Assembly (NCBI GenBank): GCA_023213315.1
Contig: JAKCPI010024950.1
Coordinates: forward strand, 1 to 64,000
From: Euborellia annulipes
Taxonomy: Eukaryota > Arthropoda > Insecta > Dermaptera > Anisolabididae
Direction: 5' to 3'
DNA: 64,000 nt
Shown here: in pieces, positions 54,967-64,000 of the stretch
Layout of the letters: the number at the start of each line of letters is the position of its first letter
Position numbering within the stretch: position 1 is the first letter of the stretch
Made by a program: the position numbers and the translations under genes
The notes under the pieces: generated by a model
What the model was told of the DNA's origin: nothing
The model's database searches: none
The model's input: only the letters and a program-made list of their open reading frames with translations

Positions 54967-55324
54967 AAAAAAAATATGGTGTAACTGGTCGCATAGCACA
55001 CAACTTTCTCTTAACCTTTGGTAATTGAAAGTTGTGTTCTGTGCTTGTCACACCAGATTTTTTGTGTCGTATTTAGTTTCCACCGATATATTAGAATTCA
55101 AGATGTAAAATTTATTAGTGCCCTCGGGGCTTGGAAACATGCGAGTATCGTTTAAAGTCTTAAATGGCCTAAGTTGCCGAAAAGATTGTCTGTATGTGTG
55201 TGTGAATGAGAAAAAAGTGTGAGTGTTAAAAAAAAAAAATTATTAGTATGGGCAAATATTTATATTTTGTTACCATGCCAACCATTTCTTCTATCTTTTC
55301 TATGAAGAACAAGAGTAAAGTAGT
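54967..55324 (-). mobile_element. Family A copy, left member of an inverted pair
   Basis: Hairpin 54967-55063, TAGTTTCCACCGATATATTA, an inserted SINE, then GGGCAAATATTTATATTTTG and AAGAACAAGAGTAAAGTAG. It stops at about 55324, where a plus-strand copy begins, so the two are arranged with their hairpins outermost. Confidence 0.65.
55120..55239 (+). mobile_element. Internally deleted SINE (family S1) in family A
   Basis: GCCCTCGGGGCTTGGAAACA joins directly to TATCGTTTAAAGTCTTAAAT, so the A/B-box region is mostly deleted. The tail TGGCCTAAGTTGCCGAAAAG is intact and followed by poly-A. A perfect 8-bp duplication TTATTAGT (55112-55119, 55240-55247) flanks it. Confidence 0.75.
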
Positions 55325-55696
55325 TTTAATCAAAATTGGACAAAAAGTATAGTACTTAACTGATGTTTTTCAGTTTTTTTCGATTTTCTCAAAATTCTTT
55401 CCAACAATTTTAATATATTAATATATAAATTTTACATATTGAATTCTAATATATCGGCGGAAGCTAAATATATGTCTAAATATTTTTCGAGATCTATATA
55501 TTTGAATAAGATAATAGTATTCAAAATACCTCGATTCGATTCTGGGTTCGATTCCCGGGGGCCATGGGATGTTTGGCCTCATCAATAAAAAACACTCACA
55601 TGTCTTGTTAAATAAATATATGGACATGAAAAATCTGGTGTGCCAAGCACCATCGGTAATCGAAAGTTGTGTTAGACAGTCACACAAGATTTTTTT
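55325..55696 (+). mobile_element. Family A copy, right member of an inverted pair
   Basis: AATCAAAATTGGACAAAAAG, CAGTTTTTTTCGATTTTCTC, AATTCTAATATATCGGCGGA and a shortened hairpin (55628-55696). A SINE-like insertion at about 55500-55615 lies before the hairpin. GTACTAGTAC has decayed to AGTATAGTACTT. Confidence 0.6.
55515..55615 (+). repeat. tRNA-like SINE piece with GGCCATGGGATG tail
   Basis: TTCTGGGTTCGATTCCCGGG is a good B box. GGGCCATGGGATGTTTGGCC and TCAATAAAAAACACTCACAT follow. The same tail is found alone at 960-1016. No clear A box. Confidence 0.5.
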
Positions 55697-56495
55697 ATTA
55701 CCAAAGGTTTAATTTTTTAAATTAAAAATATTTTTCTCCTGCAATCAATCAAAAACTTTTTACTTTAATTTTTTTTTTTTCTTTTTTAGTGACCAAATTC
55801 TCTCGTTAGTTGTTGCTTTATATAAATTTATCGCTTATCTTTAATTTTATTTATGGAAAAATTACCTTAATACTCGTTGTAACCATTCCGAATAAATTTA
55901 ACATTATCGTTTTCCTTCCGGAGAAGCGAATGTTTCTTTTTATCTCAATTGAATCAGTCCAAGTTAATTCACTGAGAAAACACATCCGGAAGAAAATATT
56001 TATTGTATTTCATTTTTTTTTTTTTTTAAATTTCCATTTTTTTGTTCTTTTTATACCTATTGTGATTTTAATGAAATATTTTATGCAATTTTTTATTTCC
56101 GTGTCTTCTAATTATTTTCTTAAATATCATAAATATCTAATAAGAAACAAATTAAGCGTGTTCTCAATTCAGTAGATTATTTTTCCAGCAATGTCTCAGC
56201 CCATATGCCTGAAAAAAAAAATATGAATCTGCTTAAATTGTTCTTATTTAATAATTTTACTTATAATCTTACAATCTCATCGGTAATTTTCAAAAAACAA
56301 ACTTAAGTAATTTTGAAATCTATTATCCACTTACCGGAAATTGACATCAGGGCTACTCTCATTAATTTTAATTTTAAATAAAACAATAGTTAGCAATTTA
56401 AAATTTTGAAAAAAAAAAAAAAAAAAACAGACAATAAATGAGTGAGAAGATTTACAAGTAATTATTTAGAGAGCTCTGTACAAAAAAAAGCTCAT
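55697..56495. other. AT-rich noncoding DNA
   Basis: No supported gene. A 121-codon plus-strand frame (55810-56175) is rich in F, I, L and K as expected from AT-rich DNA; I see no domain or conserved motif, though membrane-like hydrophobicity results from composition. Confidence 0.45.
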
Positions 56496-56499
56496 TTCC

Positions 56500-56830
56500 T
56501 CTGTCTCTTTTGGTCACGCGTGCCTTGCGTTGTCTCCCTCATTTTGAAGAACTTAAATTGTGCAAGTCCGTTGAGCAACTTCCGTTGATAAATTCTTCTC
56601 TTGGTCTTATATCTTTCTTCCCCTCGCATCCTCTATTCACTCGATCAATGAACGCACCTCGTCGATCTACTTATGGCCTATTCGTGACTGTAAACATGGA
56701 AATGCACCGGTTCGAGTTGTAATACTATGATCTAACTGGTAGTACGAGTGAACGGCGCACGTGGCTCCATTAGCCAAGCCGATCGCCGCCGCCTACGCAC
56801 CGCGGCCATTTGTTCCTGTATACGTGGGTC
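56500..56830. promoter_or_regulatory. Less AT-rich island, possible regulatory or exon DNA
   Basis: Balanced composition from TGGTCACGCGTGCCTTGCGT to TACGTGGGTCAAATTTGCCG, including GATCGCCGCCGCCTACGCAC. CGCACGTGGC holds a CACGTG E box. A 70-codon frame (56510-56722) has no recognised domain. Unique within the window. Confidence 0.25.
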
Positions 56831-57035
56831 AAATTTGCCGGTTTGATAGTAATTAGAAAAAAAAAGAGTATTATTTGTTTTGTGTTATGAAGCTAAATAA
56901 TTACCACTCACCTTTCTTACCGAGATTTCTATCTCTCAAATATAAGGATTTAAATTTTTCGTTTGGTCTCTATTATATTAAAATTTATATTAATATAAAA
57001 TTATTAATTGAATTGGCTTAGGACGTGTTTATAAA

Positions 57036-57180
57036 TTTTTTCTTTCTCTTACCTATGTATATATGTAATATATATATAGAGAGAAAGTATTGGATTCATG
57101 TCAAAAATTCGATGTCGAGATTTTGATGGATCTTCACGTTTTGAGGTCCCCTGAATCCAAAAAAGTGGTTTCGCGACATG

Positions 57181-57215
<35 letters not shown>

Positions 57216-57679
57216 GGGGGGGGGGGTGTGTGTGTGTGTGTGTGTGTGTGGACAGATTTTAAGCATGAAGGAGTTGAGCTAGCGGATTGAAATTTTATAT
57301 TTAACTTAGGTACCTTTGAAGAATCTCAAAATAAGCTTTTGAACAAAATCGGCCAAAAAGTACTAGTACTTTACTGATGTACTTTTTCAGTTTTTTTCGA
57401 TTTTCTCAAAAATTCCCTCAAGGATTTTTTTTAAATTCATAAATGAACTATTTTTTAGATGCTCTTTAAAATGTATATTCTCATTTTGCCGTTGAAATCT
57501 TCTGAAGACCACTTTACTCTTGTTCTTCATAGGAAAGATAGAAATGGTTGCCATGGTAACGGAATTTAAATCTTTTCCTTTTTATTAGATTAAAAATCAA
57601 TTATTATTTAAATTCCCATTTTTTTAAATTTATTTGTGTCTTTAATTGTTTCAAAGAAAACATATATGTCTCTCTATTG
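57036..57679 (+). mobile_element. Mosaic family A copy, 3'-truncated long form
   Basis: Its 5' part (GGATCTTCACGTTTTGAGG, CCCCTGAATCC, CGCGACATGG) matches the neighbouring copy at 57842. After the TG/G tract (57182-57250) it has AGGAGTTGAGCTAGCGGATT and TTAGGTACCTTTGAAGAATC, which match the copy at 61383 instead. The change falls inside the microsatellite. The hairpin is missing. Confidence 0.7.
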
Positions 57680-57841
57680 TTTGTTTTGTGTTATGAAGCT
57701 AAATAATTACCACTCACCTTTCTTACCGAGATTTCTATCTCTCAAATATAAGGATTTAAATTTTTCGTTTGGTCTCTATTATATTAAAATTTATATTAAT
57801 ATAAAATTATTAATTGAATTGGCTTAGGACGTGTTTATAAA

Positions 57842-58525
57842 TTTTTACTTTCTCTTACCTATGTATATATGTAATATATATATAGAGAGAAAGTATTGGA
57901 TTCATGTCAAAAATTCGATGTCGAGATTTTGATGGATCTTCACGTTTTGAGGTCCCCTGAATCCAAAAAGTGGTTTTCGCGACATGGTCTGTCTGTGTGT
58001 GTGTGGGGTGTGGTGTGTGTGTGTGTGTGTGTGGGTGTGTGTTCAATTTTAAGCATGAAGGAATTGAGCTATGAGGCTGAAATTTTATATTTAAGATAAA
58101 CACCCCCGGGACCGGAAAAATAAGCTTTTAATCAAAATCGGCCAAAAGATTACTAGTACTTTACTGATGCACTTTTTCAGTTTTTTACGATTTTCTCAAA
58201 ATTTGCTCCAACGATTTTTTTTTAAATTCAAAAATCAATTATTTTTTAGATGCTCTTTAAAATGTATATTCTCATTTCGCGATTGAAATCTTCTGAAGAC
58301 CACTTTACTCTTGTATTTCATAGGAAAGATAGTAGAAATGGTTGCCATGGTAACAAAATATAAATATTTTCCCATATTTATAGATTTTACATCTGAATTC
58401 CAATGTTCCGTACTGTCGGGAACTAAATATATGTCGACACAAAAAATCTGGTGTGACAAGCACAGTACACAACTTTCGATTACCGAAGGTAAGAGAAAGT
58501 TGTGTGCTGTCGCCAGTCACACCAG

Positions 58526-58530
<5 letters not shown>
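57842..58530 (+). mobile_element. Family A, full-length short form
   Basis: A reference copy: 5' TTTTTACTTTCTCTTACCTA with small hairpin; GTCTGTCTGTG/TG tract (57988-58042); CCCCCGGGACCGG; CTAGTACTTTACTGATGCAC; GGTTGCCATGGTAACAAAAT; CTGTCGGGAACTAAATATAT; hairpin 58441-58530, followed by (TA)n (58528-58566). No reading frame beyond repeat translations. Confidence 0.75.
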
Positions 58531-58567
<37 letters not shown>

Positions 58568-58570
<3 letters not shown>

Positions 58571-58612
58571 AAAGGTATTTTTCGGCATTTGAGGGAATTT
58601 AGACCCTCAATT
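58568..58612 (-). repeat. SINE tail fragment
   Basis: Minus strand GGTCTAAATTCCCTCAAATG then CCGAAAAATACC: the shared 3' tail alone. Confidence 0.4.
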
Positions 58613-59179
58613 GATTGAAACAAATTTTTTTACTAAATTCGAACTATTGGGCCAGATAGTCTACAAAATACATATTTCTCAAATTAATATAAAAAAAAAA
58701 TACAAAATTAATACAATATAAAACAAACAAAACGAAAGCAAAATTAATAACAATTAATACAAGATGGAAATAGTATAAATAGAATTAAGGTAAAACTAGA
58801 ATCTATGAATAATAATATATGTTAAAACGTCTAAAATTTTACCTGTGAATTGTTGATGAATTTCATGATGATTTTAATATGTTCCGGAGAGTGGGGGGAT
58901 CCCGGAAATTGGATTGGAGGCCTGGAGGAATTTCGAAAGCATTGGAAAAATATAAATTTTTAGTAATTTTTTAAAGATTTAAAAAAAAATATAATTATTT
59001 CATATGCCAATATTTGTTTGCAGTTTCTCACTTTCTGAATTAGAATATGATTTAAGAGATATAAAACTACGGATTTTCTTTTTTTTGTCAATCTAATAGA
59101 TTATTTATTCTATTGTCATCTTTTTTTTTCACTTTACATTCTTTAAATGAGAAAAATTTTAATTGAAATTTTTGAAATA
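58613..59179. other. AT-rich noncoding DNA
   Basis: No supported feature. Confidence 0.5.
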
Positions 59180-59480
59180 ATTTATGGAAATCGTCGTATT
59201 GTGGTAATGGTTCGGATTCTATCTTTATGCGTCGTCCCCCTCTTCTTCCATATGCATGCATTTTACATAAATATTTTCCCGGTGTCCGTTTCCGGTTTCA
59301 TTTGGAGATGGAGATGCTCCAGAGGGAGGAAAAGAGAGCTCTTTCAGTGCAAGTGTAATTTCATCCCATCTGCATGGACCCAGCCTCCCACGGGATCTCT
59401 CTTGGCTGCATTTGCTCTTCAGTTTGATTCTCTATTGGACACAAACACAGTCGCTTCCTGCCTTCCAAGCCACTTTATTT
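59180..59480. promoter_or_regulatory. Less AT-rich island, possible conserved noncoding DNA
   Basis: Balanced composition with unique sequence (GATGCTCCAGAGGGAGGAAA, CCCATCTGCATGGACCCAGC). CCACTTTATTTTAAATC contains homeodomain-type cores. The 140-codon frame over it (59147-59569) has no domain and ends in low-complexity F-rich sequence, so I do not call a gene. Confidence 0.25.
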
Positions 59481-59820
59481 TAAATCATTCCCAGTTTTTT
59501 TTTTTTCTCCTTTTTACTTTTTCTATATTTCGGATCTCCTATTTCCATTTTCGTCATTTATTTACATAAGGTGCTCATACTCAATATCGAATCGACACAT
59601 CTTTTATTTTTTCTAATTCGCAAATGTTTTGATATCGAATGTTTTTTTGTCTCAGTTGCCCTTTTTTCTTTTCTTTCCTCTAGACAAATTGTTCTCTTCT
59701 TTTCTTTCCTGTTTCTTTCTCATGTCCACAAGGGCTTTAAAAACTTCTATTACTATTAATATTAAACCGAGTTTTCTCCGTAAAGATTTGATTCTTTTCT
59801 TTCTTTCTTTTTGATTATTC
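59481..59820. other. CT-rich noncoding DNA
   Basis: T/C-rich DNA with no feature; overlapping F-rich frames are compositional. Confidence 0.5.
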
Positions 59821-60271
59821 ATTTTACTTTCTCTTACCTATATATGTAATATATTGAGAGAAAGAAAGTATTGGATTCATGTCAAAAATTCGATGTCGAT
59901 ATTTTTATGGATATACACGCAAAAAAGTGTTTTTTGCAACATGGACTGTCTCTGTGTCTGTCTGTTTGTGATTTGATTTTCTCAAAATTCGCTACGATTT
60001 TGATTAAAATTCAAAAACCAATTATTTTTTAGATCCTCTTTAAAATGTATATTCTCATTTTGCCCTTGAAATCTTTTGAAGCACACTTTACACTTGTAAT
60101 TCATAGGAAAGATAGGAATAATATTTTCCCATGTTTATAGATTTTACATCTTGAATTCAAATGTACCTTACTGTCGGAAACTAAATATGTGTCTAAACAA
60201 AAAGTCTGGTGTGACAATCACAATCGATTACTGAAGGAAAGAGAAGTGCGCCAGTCACACCAGATTTTTTT
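59821..60271 (+). mobile_element. Family A copy with central deletion
   Basis: 5' end (TTTTACTTTCTCTTACC, 59824), GTCTCTGTGTCTGTCTGT tract without TG expansion, then a jump to GATTTTCTCAAAATTCGC, so the CCGGGACCGG and GTACTAGTAC blocks are missing. GTTGCCATGG is deleted too. The hairpin (60199-60271) is shortened. Confidence 0.7.
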
Positions 60272-60870
60272 CTGCCCGTTCTCTTTAGAAAAATCACTTT
60301 ATAAATTTATTTATTATACTGTAATTAAATAAACTTCTATGAACAGAATAGAATAAACTAGATAAAAAATACTTTTACCCTAGTTAAAAGTTTATTTTTT
60401 TTTTTGACAAATTTTTAAACACAGTCATCCACAAAATGAATTTCTAATGCCATTATGTAAACAATACTTTTTAAGCCCTTAAAGTGTAATATACCTGTCA
60501 CATATTGCTTTTGTTTTATATTTTATATTGAATAGAAAACAAAAAAAAAAAAAAAAATCGAATAATGTCTAAACTAAAATATGCAGAAAACATTTTATTT
60601 TTTTTAAATTTAAAATATGAATTGCATATATCCTTTTAAATATATACATATTCATAATAATTAATGAACTTAAATTGAGTTTTTTTTTTTTTTTTTTTTT
60701 TAATCAATATATTTACTAATGAAAAAAAAATATTTTCATTAATTTATTTTAAAGTAGAACAGAGAGAATTTTTAATTACAAAAATATATTCTGCTATGGA
60801 CACAGAGCGGTCATCAGCTTAGAGAAGGCACCTCCGCTATGTATAACGCCCCTAAGGCATTTGATATTAA
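60272..60870. other. AT-rich noncoding DNA
   Basis: No supported feature; long A and T runs at 60540-60557 and 60680-60702. Confidence 0.5.
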
Positions 60871-60903
60871 TAGACTAAGCCCACCTACTATATCCTCGCG
60901 GCA

Positions 60904-60998
60904 CTGAAGATGATGTGTGTTCTACGCATCGAAATATCTGCCAAATAAAAGGACGTCAGGTGGAGCTATAAATTTGCTGGTTATTTCTCTCCAACCCC
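60904..60998 (+). repeat. CTGAWGAT-stem motif repeat, copy 5
   Basis: CTGAAGATGATGTGTGTTCT, ACGCATCGAAATATCTGCC, then AATTTGCTGGTTATTTCTCT. The stem GATGTGT/ACGCATC is seven base pairs with one G-U. The order matches the right arm of 13748-14096. Confidence 0.5.
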
Positions 60999-61382
60999 TT
61001 TACTCTACTCATCCCAGCCTAATATTCAAACTACGTATATAATTTAAAAAAATATTTAGAAGTAAAATTTTTGACGTAGTCATTTTGTATACGTCTATAA
61101 TTATGGTTTCTCCATGGACGATAGAAGCGCGGGATAATCTCTACCTAAGATTGGGCAGAGTTTTAAAGATTTACCTGAATTAATTCTACACTACTCCTTT
61201 CCTAATTAAATAATTATGCCTCTTGTATATATTATAAGTTGAGAATAATTCAGAATACAATACAACAAATGTGTGATACTCGTTCAGTGTCGCGGTATCC
61301 TGTTATTTCCATAAGACCTTCATGGTTTCTCGCCCCACAGATCAAGAACCGCTTGTCTCTGGAATCTCTTACAAAATTGAAT
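60999..61382. other. Noncoding DNA
   Basis: No supported feature. Confidence 0.45.
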
Positions 61383-61521
61383 TTTTACTTTCTCGTACCC
61401 TATATATGAAATATATAGAGAGAGAAAGTATTGCGATCATGTCAAAAATTCGATGTCGAGATTTTGATGGATATACATGTTTTGAGGTCCCCTGAGTCCA
61501 AAAAAGTGGGTCCCGCAAATT

Positions 61522-61599
<78 letters not shown>

Positions 61600-62646
61600 T
61601 GTGTGTGTGGACAGATTTTTAGCATGAAGGAGTTGAGCTAGCGGATTGAAATTTTATATTTAACTTAGGTACCTTTGAAGAATCTCAAAATAAGCTTTTG
61701 AACAAAATCGGCCAAAAAGTACTAGTACTTTACTGATGTACTTTTTCAGTTTTTTCGATTTTCTCAAAATTCCCTCCAAGGATTTTTTTAAAATTCATAA
61801 ATCAACTATTTTTTAGATGCTCTTTAAAATGTATATTCTCATTTTGCCGTTGAAATCTTCTGAAGACCACTTTACTCTTGTTCTTCATAGGAAAGATAGA
61901 AATGGTTGCCATGGTAACGGAATTTAAATCTTTTTCTTTTTATTAGATTATAATCAATTATCCATTTGGATACCAGATGGCTTAAATAGAAATGCCTGAA
62001 CCCACAATTTATATATTAATCACAGCGGTTATCGTCTAAAGTCTTAAATGGCCTGAGTTGCCGAAAAGACTGTGTGAATGTGTGTGTGAGTGTGAGTGTG
62101 AATGAGAAAAAGTGTGAATGTTTTTAAAAAAAAAAAAAAAAAAAATCAATTATTATTTAAATTCCCATTTTTTTTAAATTTATTTGTGTCTTTAATTGTT
62201 TCAAAGAAAACATATATGTCTCTCTCTCACTTGCAAACATTATCGTCTCTCTCTACTCTTTTTAAATTCCCTTTCCACCTTATCTTCGCATAGGAACAAT
62301 GTTAATTTCCTATAGGGATTTGTATGTTAATTTAGATTCAAAAGGGGGTCCCCTTTAGAACTTTTTAGGCATTTAAAATTTTTTTTCCAATTCTTATGAA
62401 ATTTTGTATTTATTTACGATTCTATATTGTGTATAAAATGTCCAAATATGAGATTAAAATTTTGAAAAATAACCATAGTTTATTTGAAGCAGTCAACATT
62501 TAAAATGCAAGTTTGAAACTAAGGTGCTATCGGAAACTAAATATATCTCGACACAAAAAATCTGGTGTGACCAGCACAGTGCGCAACTTTCTCTTACCGA
62601 AGGGTAAGAGAAAGTTGTGTGCTGTGGCCAGTCACACCAGATTTTT
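61383..62646 (+). mobile_element. Family A, full-length long form with SINE insertion
   Basis: 5' end TTTTTACTTTCTCGTACCCT at 61384; long TG tract (about 61522-61608); TTAGGTACCTTTGAAGAATC; GTACTAGTAC at about 61719; GGTTGCCATGGTAACGGAAT; SINE at 61961-62145; then the long-form block (GTTAATTTCCTATAGGGATT, GAAGCAGTCAACATTTAAAA); hairpin 62555-62646. Apart from the SINE it parallels 40703-41780 throughout. Confidence 0.75.
61961..62145 (+). mobile_element. 5'-truncated SINE (family S1) with target duplication
   Basis: CCATTTGGATACCAGATGGC to TGGCCTGAGTTGCCGAAAAG and a poly-A run. The tRNA head is missing. AATCAATTA flanks it on both sides (61952-61960, 62144-62152), proving insertion into an existing family A copy. 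Confidence 0.85.
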
Positions 62647-62884
62647 AGTAATAAAATGTTTTAAAAGTTTATTATCTTTGGGCACAAATCTGAAAACACT
62701 CATGTTTATTTTTCTATTTATTCAAGATAGATGGGTATATTCGGCCTTCTTTTTTAGATCAATCCGTCATTAAAAGAAAACTCCCCAAACCTTCTTTCAT
62801 TTCGACTCGATTGGCTTAAGACAAAATCCAGATCTTTCATCTAAGTGTGTTTTTAATTAAAAGTTTTTTTTCTTATACAATTTA
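62647..62884. other. AT-rich noncoding DNA
   Basis: No supported feature. Confidence 0.45.
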
Positions 62885-63030
62885 TGAATAGTTAGCCTGG
62901 AATTTTCCAAACCTTATTAGCTCCTAACGAGAGTAAAAGGGGCCTTTGAGAGCGACGGTCATTAGGTTTGTCAAGAAAGCTCCATCAAAGCTAAATTATA
63001 TCTCCATTAGAAAAGTATGGGATTGATTTT
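62885..63030. promoter_or_regulatory. Possible conserved noncoding element
   Basis: A unique block with GCTCCTAACGAGAGTAAAAG, GACGGTCATTAGG and AAGCTCCATCAAAGCTAAAT; it contains ATCAAAG (TCF-type) and CATTAG (homeodomain-type) words. Suggestive only. Confidence 0.25.
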
Positions 63031-63444
63031 CCATTTGAATAATCAGAAAAAGACTACTTACAATGTCAACAAGAGGAGTTTTTTTTTTCTAATTTCCCTT
63101 TTTAAAAGGACTTATTTGATAATTTTAATCATTTTTAATTGAAATATAATTAAAAATTTTATTTTTTATAAACTAATTAAAATAAGAACTGTAATTGAAA
63201 AAAATAATAAGAATTATATTAGTCTATGAAGTATTATAATTAAGAAAAAAACTTATAAGCAAATATTTATAAATCCAATCAGCGAGAAAGGTCGGGGGGG
63301 GGGGAGACCCAGCACCGTAGATCGCTTTTTTCAGCCTCCCGTAGAATAATTACTGGATTTAACAAAAAATTATTTATTAAAGCTGTTATTATAGTTATAT
63401 TTGTTTTGTATTGACTGATATTTTATTTTATTATTTAAGAACTA
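63031..63444. other. AT-rich noncoding DNA
   Basis: No supported feature. Confidence 0.45.
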
Positions 63445-63525
63445 AGGCCATTTCAGAATTGCATCTATATTTAAATTTTTTATTATAGAACCGCGAGACG
63501 TTCCACACCTTGATTCATTGAGATA
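63445..63525 (-). repeat. SINE remnant (family S3)
   Basis: CTAAGGCCATTTCAGAATTG and CGCGAGACGTTCCACACCTT resemble the S3 order (compare 37860-37930). Both ends are degenerate. Confidence 0.35.
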
Positions 63526-63754
63526 TTTGATTCAAAATCGGATATAAAGAAACAATTTTTTCAGAGCTGAATTCTTTACCAAAGGATCTTGTTGAAACAT
63601 TATTATAGTAATAGGGCCTATATTAGTATTATAGGAAATATTAAAATACTAAAAAAAACTCAAGCTTATGTGTTTTAAAGTTTTTATTGGTAAAAATAAA
63701 CTTTCGACATTATTATCATCATCAGAATTAGTAATTCCAGTAAAATATTACTAT

Positions 63755-63790
<36 letters not shown>

Positions 63791-64000
63791 TGATATTTCG
63801 AAGTAGCATGTTCTTCATTAGGGCTAGCAAAAAGTCATTTATTTTTTATATGTCCTAGGGATTTTTTAAGATAATATTTCTAGAATATTTAGAAATTAAT
63901 AGGTCTTTGTTTTATTAACTTTATTATTTTAAGAATTTATTTTAATATTATTAATGAAATTATGAATATATAATAATTATATTTAATTAAAAAATATAAA
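63526..64000. other. AT-rich noncoding DNA with a motif copy
   Basis: No gene. On the minus strand at 63700-63725, CTGATGATGATAATAATGTC then GAAAGTTT is a further copy of the hairpin motif. A T run of about 35 bp lies at 63750-63784. Confidence 0.45.

Larger units (their letters stand above)
56874..58530 (+). repeat. 806-bp-offset tandem duplication around family A
   Basis: A 168-bp non-element segment (56874-57041) recurs at 57680-57847 at a constant 806-bp offset without indels. Both copies run straight into a family A 5' end. The first unit's family A copy is cut at CATATATGTCTCTC and joins the second segment. It indicates duplication by recombination, not independent insertion. Confidence 0.8.

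Noticed and set aside
55810..56175. 121-codon hydrophobic frame
   Set aside because: Hydrophobicity follows from T-rich DNA; no conserved motif or start context.
59147..59569. 140-codon plus-strand frame
   Set aside because: No domain, F-rich low-complexity end, and no splice or conservation evidence.

Overview
This window reads as a gene-poor, strongly AT-rich stretch of an animal nuclear genome. No intact protein-coding gene is supported. Poly-A/T runs, RNA polymerase III SINEs, a 5'-truncated LINE, Helitron-like ends, many short inverted-repeat elements and TE-linked TG microsatellites all point to a metazoan. The repeat style, including frequent TAGGCCTA words, suggests an aquatic invertebrate, perhaps a crustacean or other arthropod. 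That taxonomic guess is low confidence because no conserved gene is present.

The dominant component is one interspersed family, called family A here, with about 20 full or partial copies on both strands. A full copy starts with TTTTTACTTTCTCTTACC and a small AT hairpin. It then has a GTCT/TG microsatellite, a GTACTAGTAC block and a GTTGCCATGGTAAC palindrome, and ends in a near-perfect hairpin of about 95 nt running from CTGGTGTGAC to GTCACACCAG. The 13-mer ACTTTCTCTTACC occurs both at the 5' end and inside the 3' hairpin, so the layout resembles non-autonomous Helentron elements (HINE/DINE-1/mini-me type). Many copies are interrupted by other elements, which gives a relative age order.

Layout: 0-5 kb holds TIR/foldback elements and SINE pieces. 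6.46-9.42 kb is a candidate 3-kb TIR element with subterminal ATTGC arrays that contains a Helitron. 9.55-10.96 kb is a palindrome followed by a dead LINE. 11-14 kb holds a SINE, a TIR element and foldbacks. 13-23 kb is dense in family A, nested insertions and a 5S-headed SINE candidate. 24-40 kb is mostly AT-rich unique DNA with three GC-richer islands (28.3-29.0, 30.0-30.4, 34.0-34.3 kb), a candidate promoter/first exon at 35.5-35.8 kb, hAT-like MITEs and a TTAA element. 40-48 kb has long family A copies, SINEs and a three-unit array derived from family A. 49-54 kb has foldbacks, including a 1.1-kb element with tRNA-like sequence in both arms, plus candidate conserved noncoding islands. 54-63 kb is again dense in family A, including an 806-bp-offset tandem duplication with a mosaic copy.

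The only recognisable protein is the reverse transcriptase of the truncated LINE. The other short reading frames are chance or repeat translations. The structural patterns of most interest are family A, a recurrent CTGAWGAT-stem-GAAA motif with compensatory stem changes, several SINE heads (tRNA-like and one 5S-like) sharing one 3' tail, and the foldback with Pol III-like boxes. Coordinates were read by eye; repeat boundaries are approximate unless a target-site duplication is given.
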